Below, in pieces: positions 45,110 to 55,700 of a stretch of DNA of 64,000 nt. The stretch spans positions 32,612,001 to 32,676,000 of the forward strand of contig CM114272.1 of the NCBI GenBank assembly GCA_050084515.1, in the 5' to 3' direction. Each line of letters opens with the position of its first letter. Position 1 is the first letter of the stretch. Both the position numbers and the translations under genes were made by a program. The notes beneath the pieces are model-generated. The model worked only from the letters and a program-made list of their open reading frames with translations. It ran no database searches and was not told the DNA's origin. The DNA is from Blasia pusilla (lineage: Eukaryota > Marchantiophyta > Marchantiopsida > Blasiales).

Positions 45110-45870
45110 CCATCATGACAACACATGCGGATCCTAGACAAGAACAACTACCATACCCAAGGAATCCCTCCAAAACAACACTCACTTGCAAACCCTTTAC
45201 AAGGACAATCACCAATTTGCAAGTAGTTGCTCACAACAACCCGCAATCGCCAGTCCTAAACCAGAACTACCACCATTTAGGAGTAGTCCCTCTCGACAAG
45301 TCGCATTTGCAAGCTCTAGTTCTAGACAAGATCAACCACTAATTTGCAAGTGGTCCCTCACGACAACTTGCATTTGCCAATCCTAGACAAGACCAACCAC
45401 CATTTGCAAGGTCTCTCACAACAACGTGCACTTACGAGCTCTACTCGTCTTAGACTCAAAACAACCAATTTGCAAGTAGTCCCTCTCGACCACACGCATT
45501 TGCCAATCCTAGACAAGAACAAGCACCCTTAGCAAGGAGTCCCTCGTGACAACACGAGTTTGCATACTCTAGTTTTATGCATGAAAACCTACTTGCAAAG
45601 TGGTAGTTTTTCAAGCATAAAACTAGAGTATTTGCTACCGATATCGTACAACCACCCAACGAGAAGTAGAACAACCACCCATTTGCAAGTAGTCCTCACA
45701 ACAACACGCATTTGCAAAGTCCTATATAAGAACATCCACCATCTTGCTAGTAATAGTACCTCACGACAATAAGCGTTTGCAAGTGTCCTTCATTTAACAG
45801 CAAGTCCCTTACGACGACACGCGTTTGCAAGTGTCCTTCACAAGAAGACGCATTTGGAACAGTTTAAGGT
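45110..45870. repeat. Minisatellite, about eight units of 80-90 bp
   Basis: The unit contains TTTGCAAGTAGTCCCTC, ACGACAACACGCATTTGC and CCTAGACAAGAACAACCACC, with variants from about 45110 to 45870. Copies differ by substitutions and short indels. The plus-strand open frames across the array follow from its composition. Confidence 0.85.
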
Positions 45871-45883
45871 TTCAACGACGTTG

Positions 45884-45884
<1 letters not shown>

Positions 45885-45911
<27 letters not shown>
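45885..45911. repeat. (AG)n microsatellite
   Basis: About 13 AG dinucleotides lie just right of the minisatellite. Confidence 0.9.
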
Positions 45912-45918
<7 letters not shown>

Positions 45919-46951
45919 GCAGTTATTCTCATGAATTCGCTGCCTCGCCCAAGAGAGAGCTGAGGTAGCCTTGGTGTGTAAACCGAGCTCTCCCTCGCAA
46001 GACCTTCACACGCCTCTACTCGCCATCTCTCGACGATCGAGCACTTCGGCAGGGCCTACCTACATTCTCTCCCGCACCTGCAAATGCGCCTCCGATCCCT
46101 CCGAACTGCTACTACTGCCTCGCGCTCTGCCTCGAGGAGCGGGTGAGGACGGACTCCCTCCCTCCGATCACTCCTGCGTCCGGAAGATGAACGCGAGAAG
46201 AATGCAGTCCACGCAATTTCCGAGGTTCTGGGACTGATCGGCGGTATGAATCTCCTCCGAATGCCGAGTGCGTCGGTATCGATCCGCCGGCGGGATTATC
46301 TATCCATCCATTATCTATCGTGTTGGGTACGTACCCACGGTACAGGTCTGGCGAAGCCCCCCCGGGGAACCTACATAGATCCATCCGTGAGCTTGCGCTC
46401 GATCTGTTGTCCGCGATGTCCGTCCTCTCGCAGAGAATCATCACAGTGGATGAAACAGACGAAGAAAAGATGGCTCGACAGATATTACATGCGTTTCTTG
46501 TGGTGCGGGGCTAAAACGCGAATCCTCGAGAGCTCGGTGTCCGGAAGTCGACGCCATCAGGAAACATGTCCCACTCGAGTGCTGCTTGATCCGAAAATGC
46601 GAGAGATGGCAGGGGAATTATCGCGGCAGGGGTAAGCAGCGGGCGGGAATCTGAGGCTGAAATCGACGGCATTTTCATTCCGATCTGTTGTTGTTGTGAG
46701 ATCTCGTGATGCGGAGTGACGGGAAGCTAGCCTCTCCGGTGAATCGCGTGAATCGGATCCTGCTGAGAATCGGAACTGCCGAGGAGCAGGGGAATGAATG
46801 CACGAATGAAAGAATGACGAAGGATCGAGCGGCGCGACGAGCAGCAGCAGCCGTAGCTCGCGGGCCGTGCGATCTGGGATGAGAAATGCGGCGCGAATTC
46901 GATGATGCGTCGCGCAGCGCCTAGGCGGGGACCGGGAGCAGGGCAGAGCGC
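45912..46951. other. 3' flank of fucosyltransferase 2, no gene recognised
   Basis: GC-rich, with open frames of 64-152 codons on both strands and no known motif. The right part should include the 3' UTR of the gene ending at 46952. Confidence 0.4.
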
Positions 46952-48757
46952 TCAGCCTGCGGGGAGATCCGTGATGAGCTGAACCCCTCCCTTGGCGTAA
47001 TCCTCGTCCAGACATCGCCTCAGGTACGGCACCACGTCCGAGATGTTCTTCCCGCTGATGCTCGGATCATGAGGGCAGTAGTACCTCTCGAGCCCGCCCT
47101 GGTAGCAGATGTCCACGGACACTCCGCGCGTGCACGATTTGTCGGAGCGCGGCCTGATCTCGATGAACCACGGACGCAATGCGCCATACGCCTGCGCCAA
47201 GCCGCCGTAGGTGGAAATCGGAGTGACGAAGAGATCGTCGGAGAAGCTGAGGCTCATGACTTCCGCCAGAGCTTGCCTGTCCACTTCGAGTCCGAAGTCC
47301 TGCCGATCCTCGTGAGTGACCTGCACCAGACCCACGCTCTCTCCCGTCGCGGACGGGTGGCGGAGGAAGAGGCGGGTGAGGTGGTCGTGCAGCCCGGTGT
47401 ACAGGCACGCGATGAACACCATCACCACGTTGCGCCGAGGAGGCGCGGGTTCCGCGACGTGGGAATCGTCCGCGCGCTCGTCCACGGCGAAGTCCACCTC
47501 GGGGAGGATGCGGTTCGCCAGCGCGCAGCTCGTGATCCGCTCGTTGAAGACCTCGTTCATCTTCCTGTAGTGCGGCGCTCCGTCCTTGTAGCGCACCTGG
47601 ATCCCCACGCGCCGATCCGCATGGCGCAGGTACGCGTCATCGATCCGCACGCTACGATCCCACACCGTGTCCGCGGGCAGCATGACCGAGCGCAGGAGGT
47701 GCGTGAGAGCCATCCGGTCCGGGAACAGAGCCTCCAAGGTCGGACGGAAAGACGCGATGGCGAACAGGTTGGGCAGACTGTACAGACATCCCGTCACGTA
47801 GAGCCAGTGCACGTCGAGGTACTGCGCCTGCTCCGCGCTGCAGAAAAATCGGTCCCTGGGGTGCCACTGGTCGCGCATTTTCCCCGACGCGAACGTCACC
47901 GCCGACGCGTAGGGCAGCTGCGCCGCCACCGACCGCTTCACCTGCCGGTCGAGCTCCTGGTAGAACGCCGGCGCAAGCTGCCACGCGCCGGGATGGTTCA
48001 TGGGCGGGAACGGCACCGACGAGTTGTCCACTCTCCACGACGATCCCTCCAGGGGCTCGCACATCACCGACGGCAGCAGAGTGTCCACGGGCACCAGCAC
48101 CACTCGCAGGGTCAGCACGGCGTACAGGAAGGTGGACGCCACCACCAGCACCTTGTTGCCCAGGCCCGCGCCCCCCATCACGTCCGCGACGACGAATTTG
48201 CAGCCGGGGTGGCTCCTGCGGGACTGGAAGTAGGCCGTGAGGTTGCCGGCCTTGCGCAGGCAAGTGCGGTGGAGCTTCGAGTACTCGCGGAGGACCTGCG
48301 CCCACTGCGGATTCGCCCCCGCGTCGCGGACGTGCTTCCTGCGGGCGTACAACGGCAGCAACTCCGCGCGGCTGCGGCAAGGATTCTTCGCGTGCCAGTC
48401 CTCCGTGTCGGTGGAATCGTCGAATGCCGCGGCCTCCGAGACGTCGCCGTCCGCAGCAGCGCTGGCGGAGGCCGCGACGCGAGTGGCCTCCTTGAGCGCA
48501 TCCACGAGCTTCTGGACCTCCGGTGCCAGGATCACGGGCAGCGGCATCTCGGTGCTGCTGCTGGTGGACTCGTCCCCGAGGCTCTCGAGGGGAGGAGCGC
48601 GCTCGCTGCCCACGTAGAAACCCGACACTCTGCGAGCGGAGCCTAAGCCCCCCGCACCCCCCCAAGCCGAGCTCTCTTCCGCGAGGACGTAAAGCAGCAC
48701 GAACATCACCGCCATGCTCACCACCACCACCACCACGGGAGGCGGAGGGAAATTCAT
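46952..48757 (-). CDS. Fucosyltransferase 2: GT37 family, intact, 601 residues
   Basis: This Golgi type II enzyme is predicted to transfer fucose from GDP-fucose to cell-wall or arabinogalactan-type glycans; the acceptor cannot be read from sequence. The start is the ATG at 48755-48757 in good context (GCAGCCATGAAT). The frame stays open further upstream only to a TTG. A proline run and signal anchor (VVVVVVSMAVMFVLLYVL, about residues 8-24) precede a short stem. Conserved segments: NPCRSRAELLPLY (about 127), REYSKLHRTCLRKAG, CKFVVADVMGGAGLGNK (about 185-202), MCEPLEGSSW, RFFCSAEQ, TGCLYSLPNLFAI, RRVGIQVRYKDG with the GDP-fucose-binding Arg, LSFSDDLFVTPISTYGGLAQAYG, and KNISDVVPYLRRCL near the end. 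The length is close to the family norm, unlike its paralogue at 22.9 kb. It is very GC-rich and intronless, and appears functional. Confidence 0.95.
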   Translation of the reverse strand: MNFPPPPVVVVVVSMAVMFVLLYVLAEESSAWGGAGGLGSARRVSGFYVGSERAPPLESLGDESTSSSTEMPLPVILAPEVQKLVDALKEATRVAASASAAADGDVSEAAAFDDSTDTEDWHAKNPCRSRAELLPLYARRKHVRDAGANPQWAQVLREYSKLHRTCLRKAGNLTAYFQSRRSHPGCKFVVADVMGGAGLGNKVLVVASTFLYAVLTLRVVLVPVDTLLPSVMCEPLEGSSWRVDNSSVPFPPMNHPGAWQLAPAFYQELDRQVKRSVAAQLPYASAVTFASGKMRDQWHPRDRFFCSAEQAQYLDVHWLYVTGCLYSLPNLFAIASFRPTLEALFPDRMALTHLLRSVMLPADTVWDRSVRIDDAYLRHADRRVGIQVRYKDGAPHYRKMNEVFNERITSCALANRILPEVDFAVDERADDSHVAEPAPPRRNVVMVFIACLYTGLHDHLTRLFLRHPSATGESVGLVQVTHEDRQDFGLEVDRQALAEVMSLSFSDDLFVTPISTYGGLAQAYGALRPWFIEIRPRSDKSCTRGVSVDICYQGGLERYYCPHDPSISGKNISDVVPYLRRCLDEDYAKGGVQLITDLPAG

Positions 48758-49869
48758 GGCTGCGATCGATCTGGGTCCCAAACCTACACGGCTCGCCTTC
48801 TACCCGCGACCCCAGCTCCTTCAGCCGACCTAACTAGCACCTCTTCGACAATCCCTCGTCGATCGCGAGGTACGCCTCGCGAGCGGTCCCCAGCGTCACC
48901 ATGTCGAGATAGCCTCCTAGGAGCCCACGGAATGCGAACCCCGATCCCCACACCTCCACGAATCCTCCAGCCTCACCGATCTCGTTGCTGCTGGCAGACG
49001 AAACCTGTCACACCTACCGGAAGACGAGGCGGATCGCGCACTCGTGAGATGTGAGCGCACCTAGAGCACTCCTTCCGCCCTGCGGCGCCCGTCTGTGTGC
49101 TCCGCTCGCGGACGATTTCACCCTGTCCGAGCTCCACTCCGATCGTCAACCCCACCTAAATACCGAATGGCGACCGGCACTTCCACGAACGATGGCGAGC
49201 ACTTCGTGCATCCCTTTCGACCCTCGACTCCGCCTCTCTCCCCTCACTGCCTACATTCTCTACTCCCTCCCATGTCCGACAGCTCCTCGCGCATGACCTG
49301 AGGCACTCGTTGCCCGCGAGGTCCGATTCACGGGCAAGCGCGCAAATCCCGTCCCCCGGCTCTTTATCTCTCCCGATGCGATCCACAATCGCATCGGCCC
49401 ACCTCAAATCCACCACCGCTCGTCCATCACCATCGCCCAGCCTCTCTCTCTCTCTCACTCTCGCTCGAGGAAAGGAGATCATCCGAGGGACTCCTCCATC
49501 GCCGGGAGCCGAGGGCGTGGGACGGGCACGAATGGCAGCATCTCCCATGTCACTGCCAGCCCGAGCGACTCCGCCGCGCCTGGGCCCCACGGGAGGTAAG
49601 AACCCGTTTCACCTGGTCGACGCTTTCATCTCCGTCCGACGTACGTCCACAGCTCCATCGATCGAACTTCAAACCAACAGATGGAAACGCGACTTCCTTC
49701 GGTTTCAGTCACCCCACGAATAATCGATCCATCGCAGCTTCGGACTCCACAGGAGGCCAGGAAAAAAGTGGAGTTGGGCCCCAACATCTTCTTCACTCGC
49801 TTTCCACCAATCATCGCCCACGTGAGCGCCGAAAGCCGGTGACAGCCGGACCGAGCGACGGCTCGCCGC
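48758..49869. other. Upstream region of fucosyltransferase 2, no gene recognised
   Basis: GC-rich sequence containing a CT-rich run at about 49439-49461. It should include the promoter and 5' UTR of the minus-strand gene. Open frames on both strands lack recognised motifs. Confidence 0.4.
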
Positions 49870-50010
49870 AAAGCCTGCGAAACTGACGGACGGAACGCGA
49901 CGGAGCCTGACAGAACTCGAAAACGCCTCGCGAACAAACGGACTGAGCGACACGGAACTTCAAAAACGCCTCACTAACAAACGGACGGAACGGGACGGAA
50001 CCTCAGAGGA
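49870..50010. repeat. Short tandem repeat, two to three units of about 55-60 bp
   Basis: AACGCCTCGCGAACAAACGG and AACGCCTCACTAACAAACGG, each followed by GAGCGACACGGAACTTC or GAACGGGACGGAACCTC, recur about 56 bp apart. A third, weaker copy begins near 49870. Confidence 0.6.
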
Positions 50011-51450
50011 CTGCGAAAAGCGTCCGCGCATCCAGAAAATACCGGCGGGTCCACAGCACGTCGGTGAATCGGCGACGCCTGGTACTAACCTCTGGTATCC
50101 TCCAGATCTGGCCGCACTTCTGGCGTGCGGGGTAGAATTCGTGCGTGGTAAAGAAGAACAGCCCCTCCAGATGTCTGTCCAAGTAAGGTGAATTTACCAT
50201 TATTACCATGATGACCACGGCGAGGGTCTGGAGTCAACAGTGAAATCTAATCTTTCCACATTTCGGCCGTCGATTGAGAATCGTTTTGTGATCCGACGGA
50301 TCGTAGCGTCGTGGGGTACAGGTACCTATTACTTACTGCGAGACGCTACCGGCAGGGCGGGTTACTGAATGCACAGGAGCACGTGGCGGTTCGTACGTAT
50401 GCCCGCTAGCGGCGAGGGAAATAAATGGCTCGCACGTACTCTTCGTGGACGCCACGCCACGCATCGGGTAGACCGTAGACGGATTCACGGAAGTAAGCCC
50501 CGGGGTCCAGCCAGGCAAGGATGATGCCGTCACGGACGGAGAGAATCTCCGTCGGCTGGTGGACACGTCATCCGGGGACGGCGAGGTTCCGACTGCCGTC
50601 CAAGTAACCCCGGTCTCATACGCCTGGAGTACCCCAACCCTACATCTGTTGACATCTGCCATCAACGCACGTCGTCCGACGCAATGTCCGGGGAGAACCG
50701 GGGTTACGTGTTGACCTAGCCTGTAGAAATTTAGAATTTCCGATTCATTTTGTTAATCAAGGATCAAAAACCGGCAAAATAGAGGAGTCCTCCTTTGTAT
50801 TTGTGTCTTTTTGGCTGGTCGGATTCAAAATAATATCCAAAATTACCATTCTCGACCATTACGACCGGAAATGTACCGGTTCTCGCCAAAAAACTACCCG
50901 GACCCTGGTCCGACGGCATGTGATAACATCAAACCCCGTTAAACATTTAATAAGGGCGTCTCAACTTACGGCACCCATATGGAAATTCCGAGCCAACAAT
51001 TATTAGGGGAGGATTGTTCTATTTTAGCCCACAAATAATGAATGAATGCTGATGGAAAAACCCATTCAAAAATTTTGGAAGTTTAGAATAAAATTCAAAT
51101 TTAACTTGAGGGCAACAAATGTGCAGCCTATGCAATGGATGGGGAAGAGAGTAATTTTCACATGCGTGCATAGGATGCGCGGATAGCCTAGATGGCCAAG
51201 AAAAAAAACAACAAGCATTTGTAGAGGCTGTAAAGAAGAGGGGGTATCGTATGGAGGTGCATCACAACGTCAAATATGAAGCCAAAGTAACGAAGGTAAT
51301 AAAGTCCCATGGATATTGATATCATCAAACTATTATGGGTGCTAACGGCTCACTTGGAGGACCTATGAATGAACGCCACATGCAAAAACCTGTCTGTGGA
51401 GCCTCTATGGTCTCTTTCTAATTTTACCCTATACTAAATTTATAGTAGAA
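50011..51450. other. No gene recognised
   Basis: The left half (to about 50,720) is GC-rich with the word CCGGGG repeated. The right half is AT-rich. No coding or RNA motif was recognised. Confidence 0.4.
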
Positions 51451-51625
51451 CTAGGTGGTGTGCATGCTATGCACGGGTAATACTTAATTTTCTTTATTAT
51501 CTATATTTAATTCAACTCCCTCTCGCAAAGTGATAAGTGTCGACATCATAAGAGCCCTTAGAGGACACATGTCACCACTTGAGGAGGGATTTCTTCAAAC
51601 CCCGTCCTCTTTTAATTCTATAAAT
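51451..51625 (-). mobile_element. Mini-Helitron, about 175 bp, non-autonomous
   Basis: Read on the minus strand it ends CACACCACCTAG before a host T, with the perfect hairpin GTGCAT-AGC-ATGCAC upstream. Over its length it matches the plus-strand element at 29955-30127, for example AATTAAAAGAGGA, TCCTCTAAGGGCTC and GAGAGGGAGTTGAATTAA. The 5' end is worn (TTTATAGAATT in place of TCTATATAATT). Confidence 0.8.
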
Positions 51626-51746
51626 AAAGACAAATTTTAAGTAAGAAGATTAATTCTCTATCTCTTTTGTTTTTAAAAAAATTTTTTTTGATAAGTACGA
51701 ATCCTTAGGCCTATTCATCCTCAGGTTAGTAAACCCGAGGTCAAGA

Positions 51747-52750
51747 TGTCGCGACCCTCATAACCAAACGAGCGCCAAGCAGAACATCCGAACTCTAGCG
51801 AGCTCACGCTAGGAAGGTTTGCGCTTCACAGTTAGAGAAACACAAGTGTGAGACGCAAGCGCGGCGAGCGTTTCACGTGTTTCATGCGTTTATGGTCGCA
51901 ACTAAAAACCGGAACCAAACGCGGAACCCAAACTTCAGCGAAGTCGAGTCTCCGAAGGAGACGTGGCCAAGGGTGATAACCAAACTTGGGACACGGCTAG
52001 CGTTTGGAGTTTCCGACTATACTTTTGACCATAACTTGTATTCTCAAGATGATTTTGGTACAAGTAAGGTAGCGTGGGAAATATTATCCGGAGCCGGTTC
52101 CAACGCACCAAAGATCTTGGAAAACGCTTCAGCAAAAGCTCATATATGGGCCAAAACCGACTGTTCGGGGAGTTGGATTGAGGGCCAAAAAGAGGGGTCG
52201 GGATGCTCCTTCCCAAAGGTAGGGGGACCCCGAAAATCCCCATAAGTACTAGTAAGGGGGAAGGTCTCCAAGAGTGCTTGGAACTCGAAACCCACTTTGG
52301 GCGTCCCGGGACGACTCAAGGGTATGGAATAGATCGAGAGTTTGGCATTGGGATTCGAAACCCCAACCAAGTCCAATAGAGTGAATTTCGGAGGTCCCTA
52401 TTGGATTCCAACTCGTGACTCATATTTTTGAGTCTCGGTTGGGGACTCATGTGAGGTCCGTTGGACACTTGGGACCGTTAGGCGTGCAAACGCCGTTTTA
52501 GGTTTCTGGACTAACCAAAGAGTATATCCTAAGTCTAAGAAGACTTGCCCGTGTTGGGAACCTAGGAATGAGGGAAGGTTGAGCTTGATGAGAAGCTGAG
52601 TCAAGGACTCAATGGGTTGGAAGGCCGCTTGAACCAAAGCCAGACTAACGTGAGTGCTTTTGGGTGCAGGTTCGCGATGAGAGCGTGACCTACTGATCCT
52701 ACGATTCCGCAACACTAAGATTGACGTTCCAGGAAAGAAGGTGCACGACA
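51747..52750. mobile_element. Solo LTR, about 1.0 kb, same family as 34999-35981
   Basis: It begins TGTCGCGACCCTCATAACC and ends GCACGACA. Long blocks match the other copy in the same orientation, including GTGTTGGGAACCTAGGAATG, GGTTGGAAGGCCGCTTGA, ACTAACGTGAGTGC and CGCAACACTAAGATTGACGT. The flanking pentamers are CAAGA (51742-51746) and CATGA (52751-52755), a target duplication with one mismatch. No internal coding region is present. Confidence 0.85.
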
Positions 52751-52755
52751 CATGA

Positions 52756-55700
52756 TCCCTTGACCATAGCTTCTATTTGGATGAGAGAATAAATTTTTTA
52801 TTGATATCATATACTCCATGTAGGAGACCTTGGAGGAGTGGAGGACCTGCGCACTGTAGAGAGGGAGGTCCTCGGGTCGAGGGCGATGTGTGCAAGTTTT
52901 TTGGCACGAGCCTCCTCTTGAACTGTAGCCCACTTCTAACCCATGTCCCACTAACCCGAGGATGAATAGGTGTGAGGGTACCAATTAGTAAAAAATAAAA
53001 TCAAATAATATGACATCTTAATATTATAAAATTCCTAATTTTGAAAAAATATTCCCAATATTCATGAATTATTTATGAGTCTCCCTCATGTTTATTATCT
53101 TGGCTCATTCTAGTTTTTAAGTGTCCTTTTCTACTTATTTTTAGGGAAAAAATAATCTTTTCAAATCTAGTTTAGACGGAAAATTAAGCAATATTTTGGG
53201 AAAATTGATGATAATAGAATGGTGAGACAAAAATCATTCTTCAAAATCATGAAAGAGAATTTTTTTCTCCATTATTCTTAATTTTCAAGCTTTTTTGGGA
53301 AGAGAATTTAAACAATATTTTGGAAAAAAATTGATCAAAATGAGTGATTTTATTTTCTTATTTGAGAGGTGGGGATCGGAAAAAATATAAGGGAAAAGAC
53401 AAGGACCTTCCTTCAAAACTAAGTTAGAGTTCTATTATCATTCATATTCACACATAAATCTATCTTAAGTGTTTTATGTCATCTTTTAAAAATTTTAACT
53501 CTAGAAATTCAATATGTGTCGAATGGCTTCACATTATCATTCTCTATTTGTTCTCATTTCCAAACTATTTGAACTATTCCAATCGCATCGAATCACACAA
53601 AAACAAATTACTAATGGAACTAGTTGGTAAACTTTAACTACGCTTGAAGAAGGATTCATGATGAATGTCTCTTCTTCTAAAACACATTGATAAAGAGTTA
53701 TAGAAAACATATTATGTATGGATATTGCATGGTTAACAAATAGATATAGTAAAGTACAAGCTCGCACAAAACATAAGTTAAAGGTATTCAAGTTAATAAA
53801 ATGGCTTATGGATCGCTATAAGTTATTGGATAGTATACAAAAAGTAATACTCTTCAAAGGGGTTTCTTCCATTTAAGGCCTAATGATTATGTATGTTTGT
53901 ATGAATTATTAAATACATATAATTCTCTCAATTATGAATGTATTGTGAAACTAGCATCAATAATAGCTTCAACTCAAAAGCAACTTTCTAAATAACAATA
54001 CTTAAGATTTCCTAAATAACATAAATTCTCTTTCCAATATTAGTCATAAGTATGCACTACTAATAACGCTTGTGCAATGCACTAGTCTAATCACATACCT
54101 TCAAATTCCATGTTTTCCCACTTTACAACACTATTAAATCATATCTCAGATGCATATAAATATTAGTATGTGTGCAATAAAATGCATGCACATTAAGAAT
54201 TCTTGGAGTAGGTCCGCCATATCTTCTAGAGGCTTCCATGTCTCTAAACTCTCCTTATTGTCTCCTCTAACCCTAAACTCTACTCTTCAATTTTATGAGA
54301 GTTTTCAATCATTTATGATAAAGAAAGCTTCAATGTTAACATAAATTTGAGTGGATGCTAAAGAAGGTCTAATCTCACATTAAAAAAATGTCCATACACA
54401 ATCTTATCTAATCTTAACGAGTGTTAACCTATTATTTTATACGAGACGCTTCTTTTTCAAAAAGGGCTTTAATTGCTTTGGGAGTAGAAGTATCCTAAAA
54501 CAAAGCCTCTTCCTCCCCCCGCCTTCCTTCCCCCTTTCCCCAATTAATTTCCTCCCATACAATAGATCCTTCTCTCGAGTTTGGGATAGGTTTCCTTTCC
54601 AGATCATGTAAGTGGTTTCCTTGAAATCATAACAGAATTTAACCTTTGTATATCTTGTAGATTTCTTAAATATTACCCTTGTTATTCCCATGCATACATA
54701 AAATTAATAAATTGAATTTAATAATTTCAAGATAACATCTTTCTATATCTATCTTATAATTTAGAGAAGGGGTTATTACTTTGTATGGAAAGAATAATCG
54801 CATGGAAGTGAAAAATATATCTCATCTATGCTCTTAGTCAAGGGATGGTGGATTATTTTGTGAGGAAATATCCTCTAAAAGAAATGTAAGGTTAACAAAA
54901 TTCAAAGAAGAAATATGAGATATTAAATTGCCTCTTGTGGAAAAGAAACAAGCTTATTCAATAAGTGATGTATGGCTATGCATAAACAAGACAATGTGTA
55001 CTTTCAATTGTATGAAAATTTAAAAGAAAGGGTGTTTACTTAATAATTGTGGAGATAATATTCTAAAAGAAGTGAGACCTAATAAATCAATGATAAGATA
55101 TCTTCTTTTTTTTTGCAGAGTTGCGATATTTTTTTAATTTATGTCACACAAACTTCTTTCAAGAAAATTTTAGATTGTAGATATTTTCCAAAAATGGGAA
55201 TATGTTGAAAAAAATACAATGAACTTCATCTTTTTCAATGGGATGCCAATGCTTCAAACTTTTAACCCTAAGATTTAAAGTATCCTACATAAGATCTTCC
55301 ACATAATTGATGGAATCATTAGACTAATATTGTAACATCCTTACTTAGTTGGTCCCTAGTTTAAAACACTCAATGAATTTGTATTTAATAATAATTTCTA
55401 AAGTAGTCAAATAGTTGGGGAATTATAGCATAAGATATTCTTTTATATCAAGATTTTTCCATGTTAAGCTTCCATCAAAGATTCAAAGTTCTACTATGAA
55501 TGTATGAGCAAACTAGGCCATTTTGTACTTTAAAGATTTATAATGTGATTATTAATTTTTTCCATATTATTTTGTCTTAAAATAAATTTTCAACTTAAAG
55601 AGTTCAACTACTAGTTTTCTACACTTGCAAAGGACTCACAAAGTATAGATTTTCTTCACTTGCAAAATAGTAATTTCTTTCTTCTCTTTTCATTGATTTT

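Noticed and set aside
47069-48646. Open frame of 525 codons on the plus strand opposite fucosyltransferase 2
   Set aside because: It is the antisense of a very GC-rich conserved gene. Its residues are Arg/His/Val-rich filler with no motif, and the minus frame carries all GT37 motifs.
49156-49937. Open frames of 103-144 codons in the GC-rich upstream region of fucosyltransferase 2
   Set aside because: High GC lengthens chance frames on all strands. None has a recognised motif or supports a start and splice structure.
54058-54765. Further Helitron termini at 54058 and 54748
   Set aside because: The 3' candidate ends in TTAG instead of CTRR and the 5' candidate matches only loosely, so neither was listed as an element.
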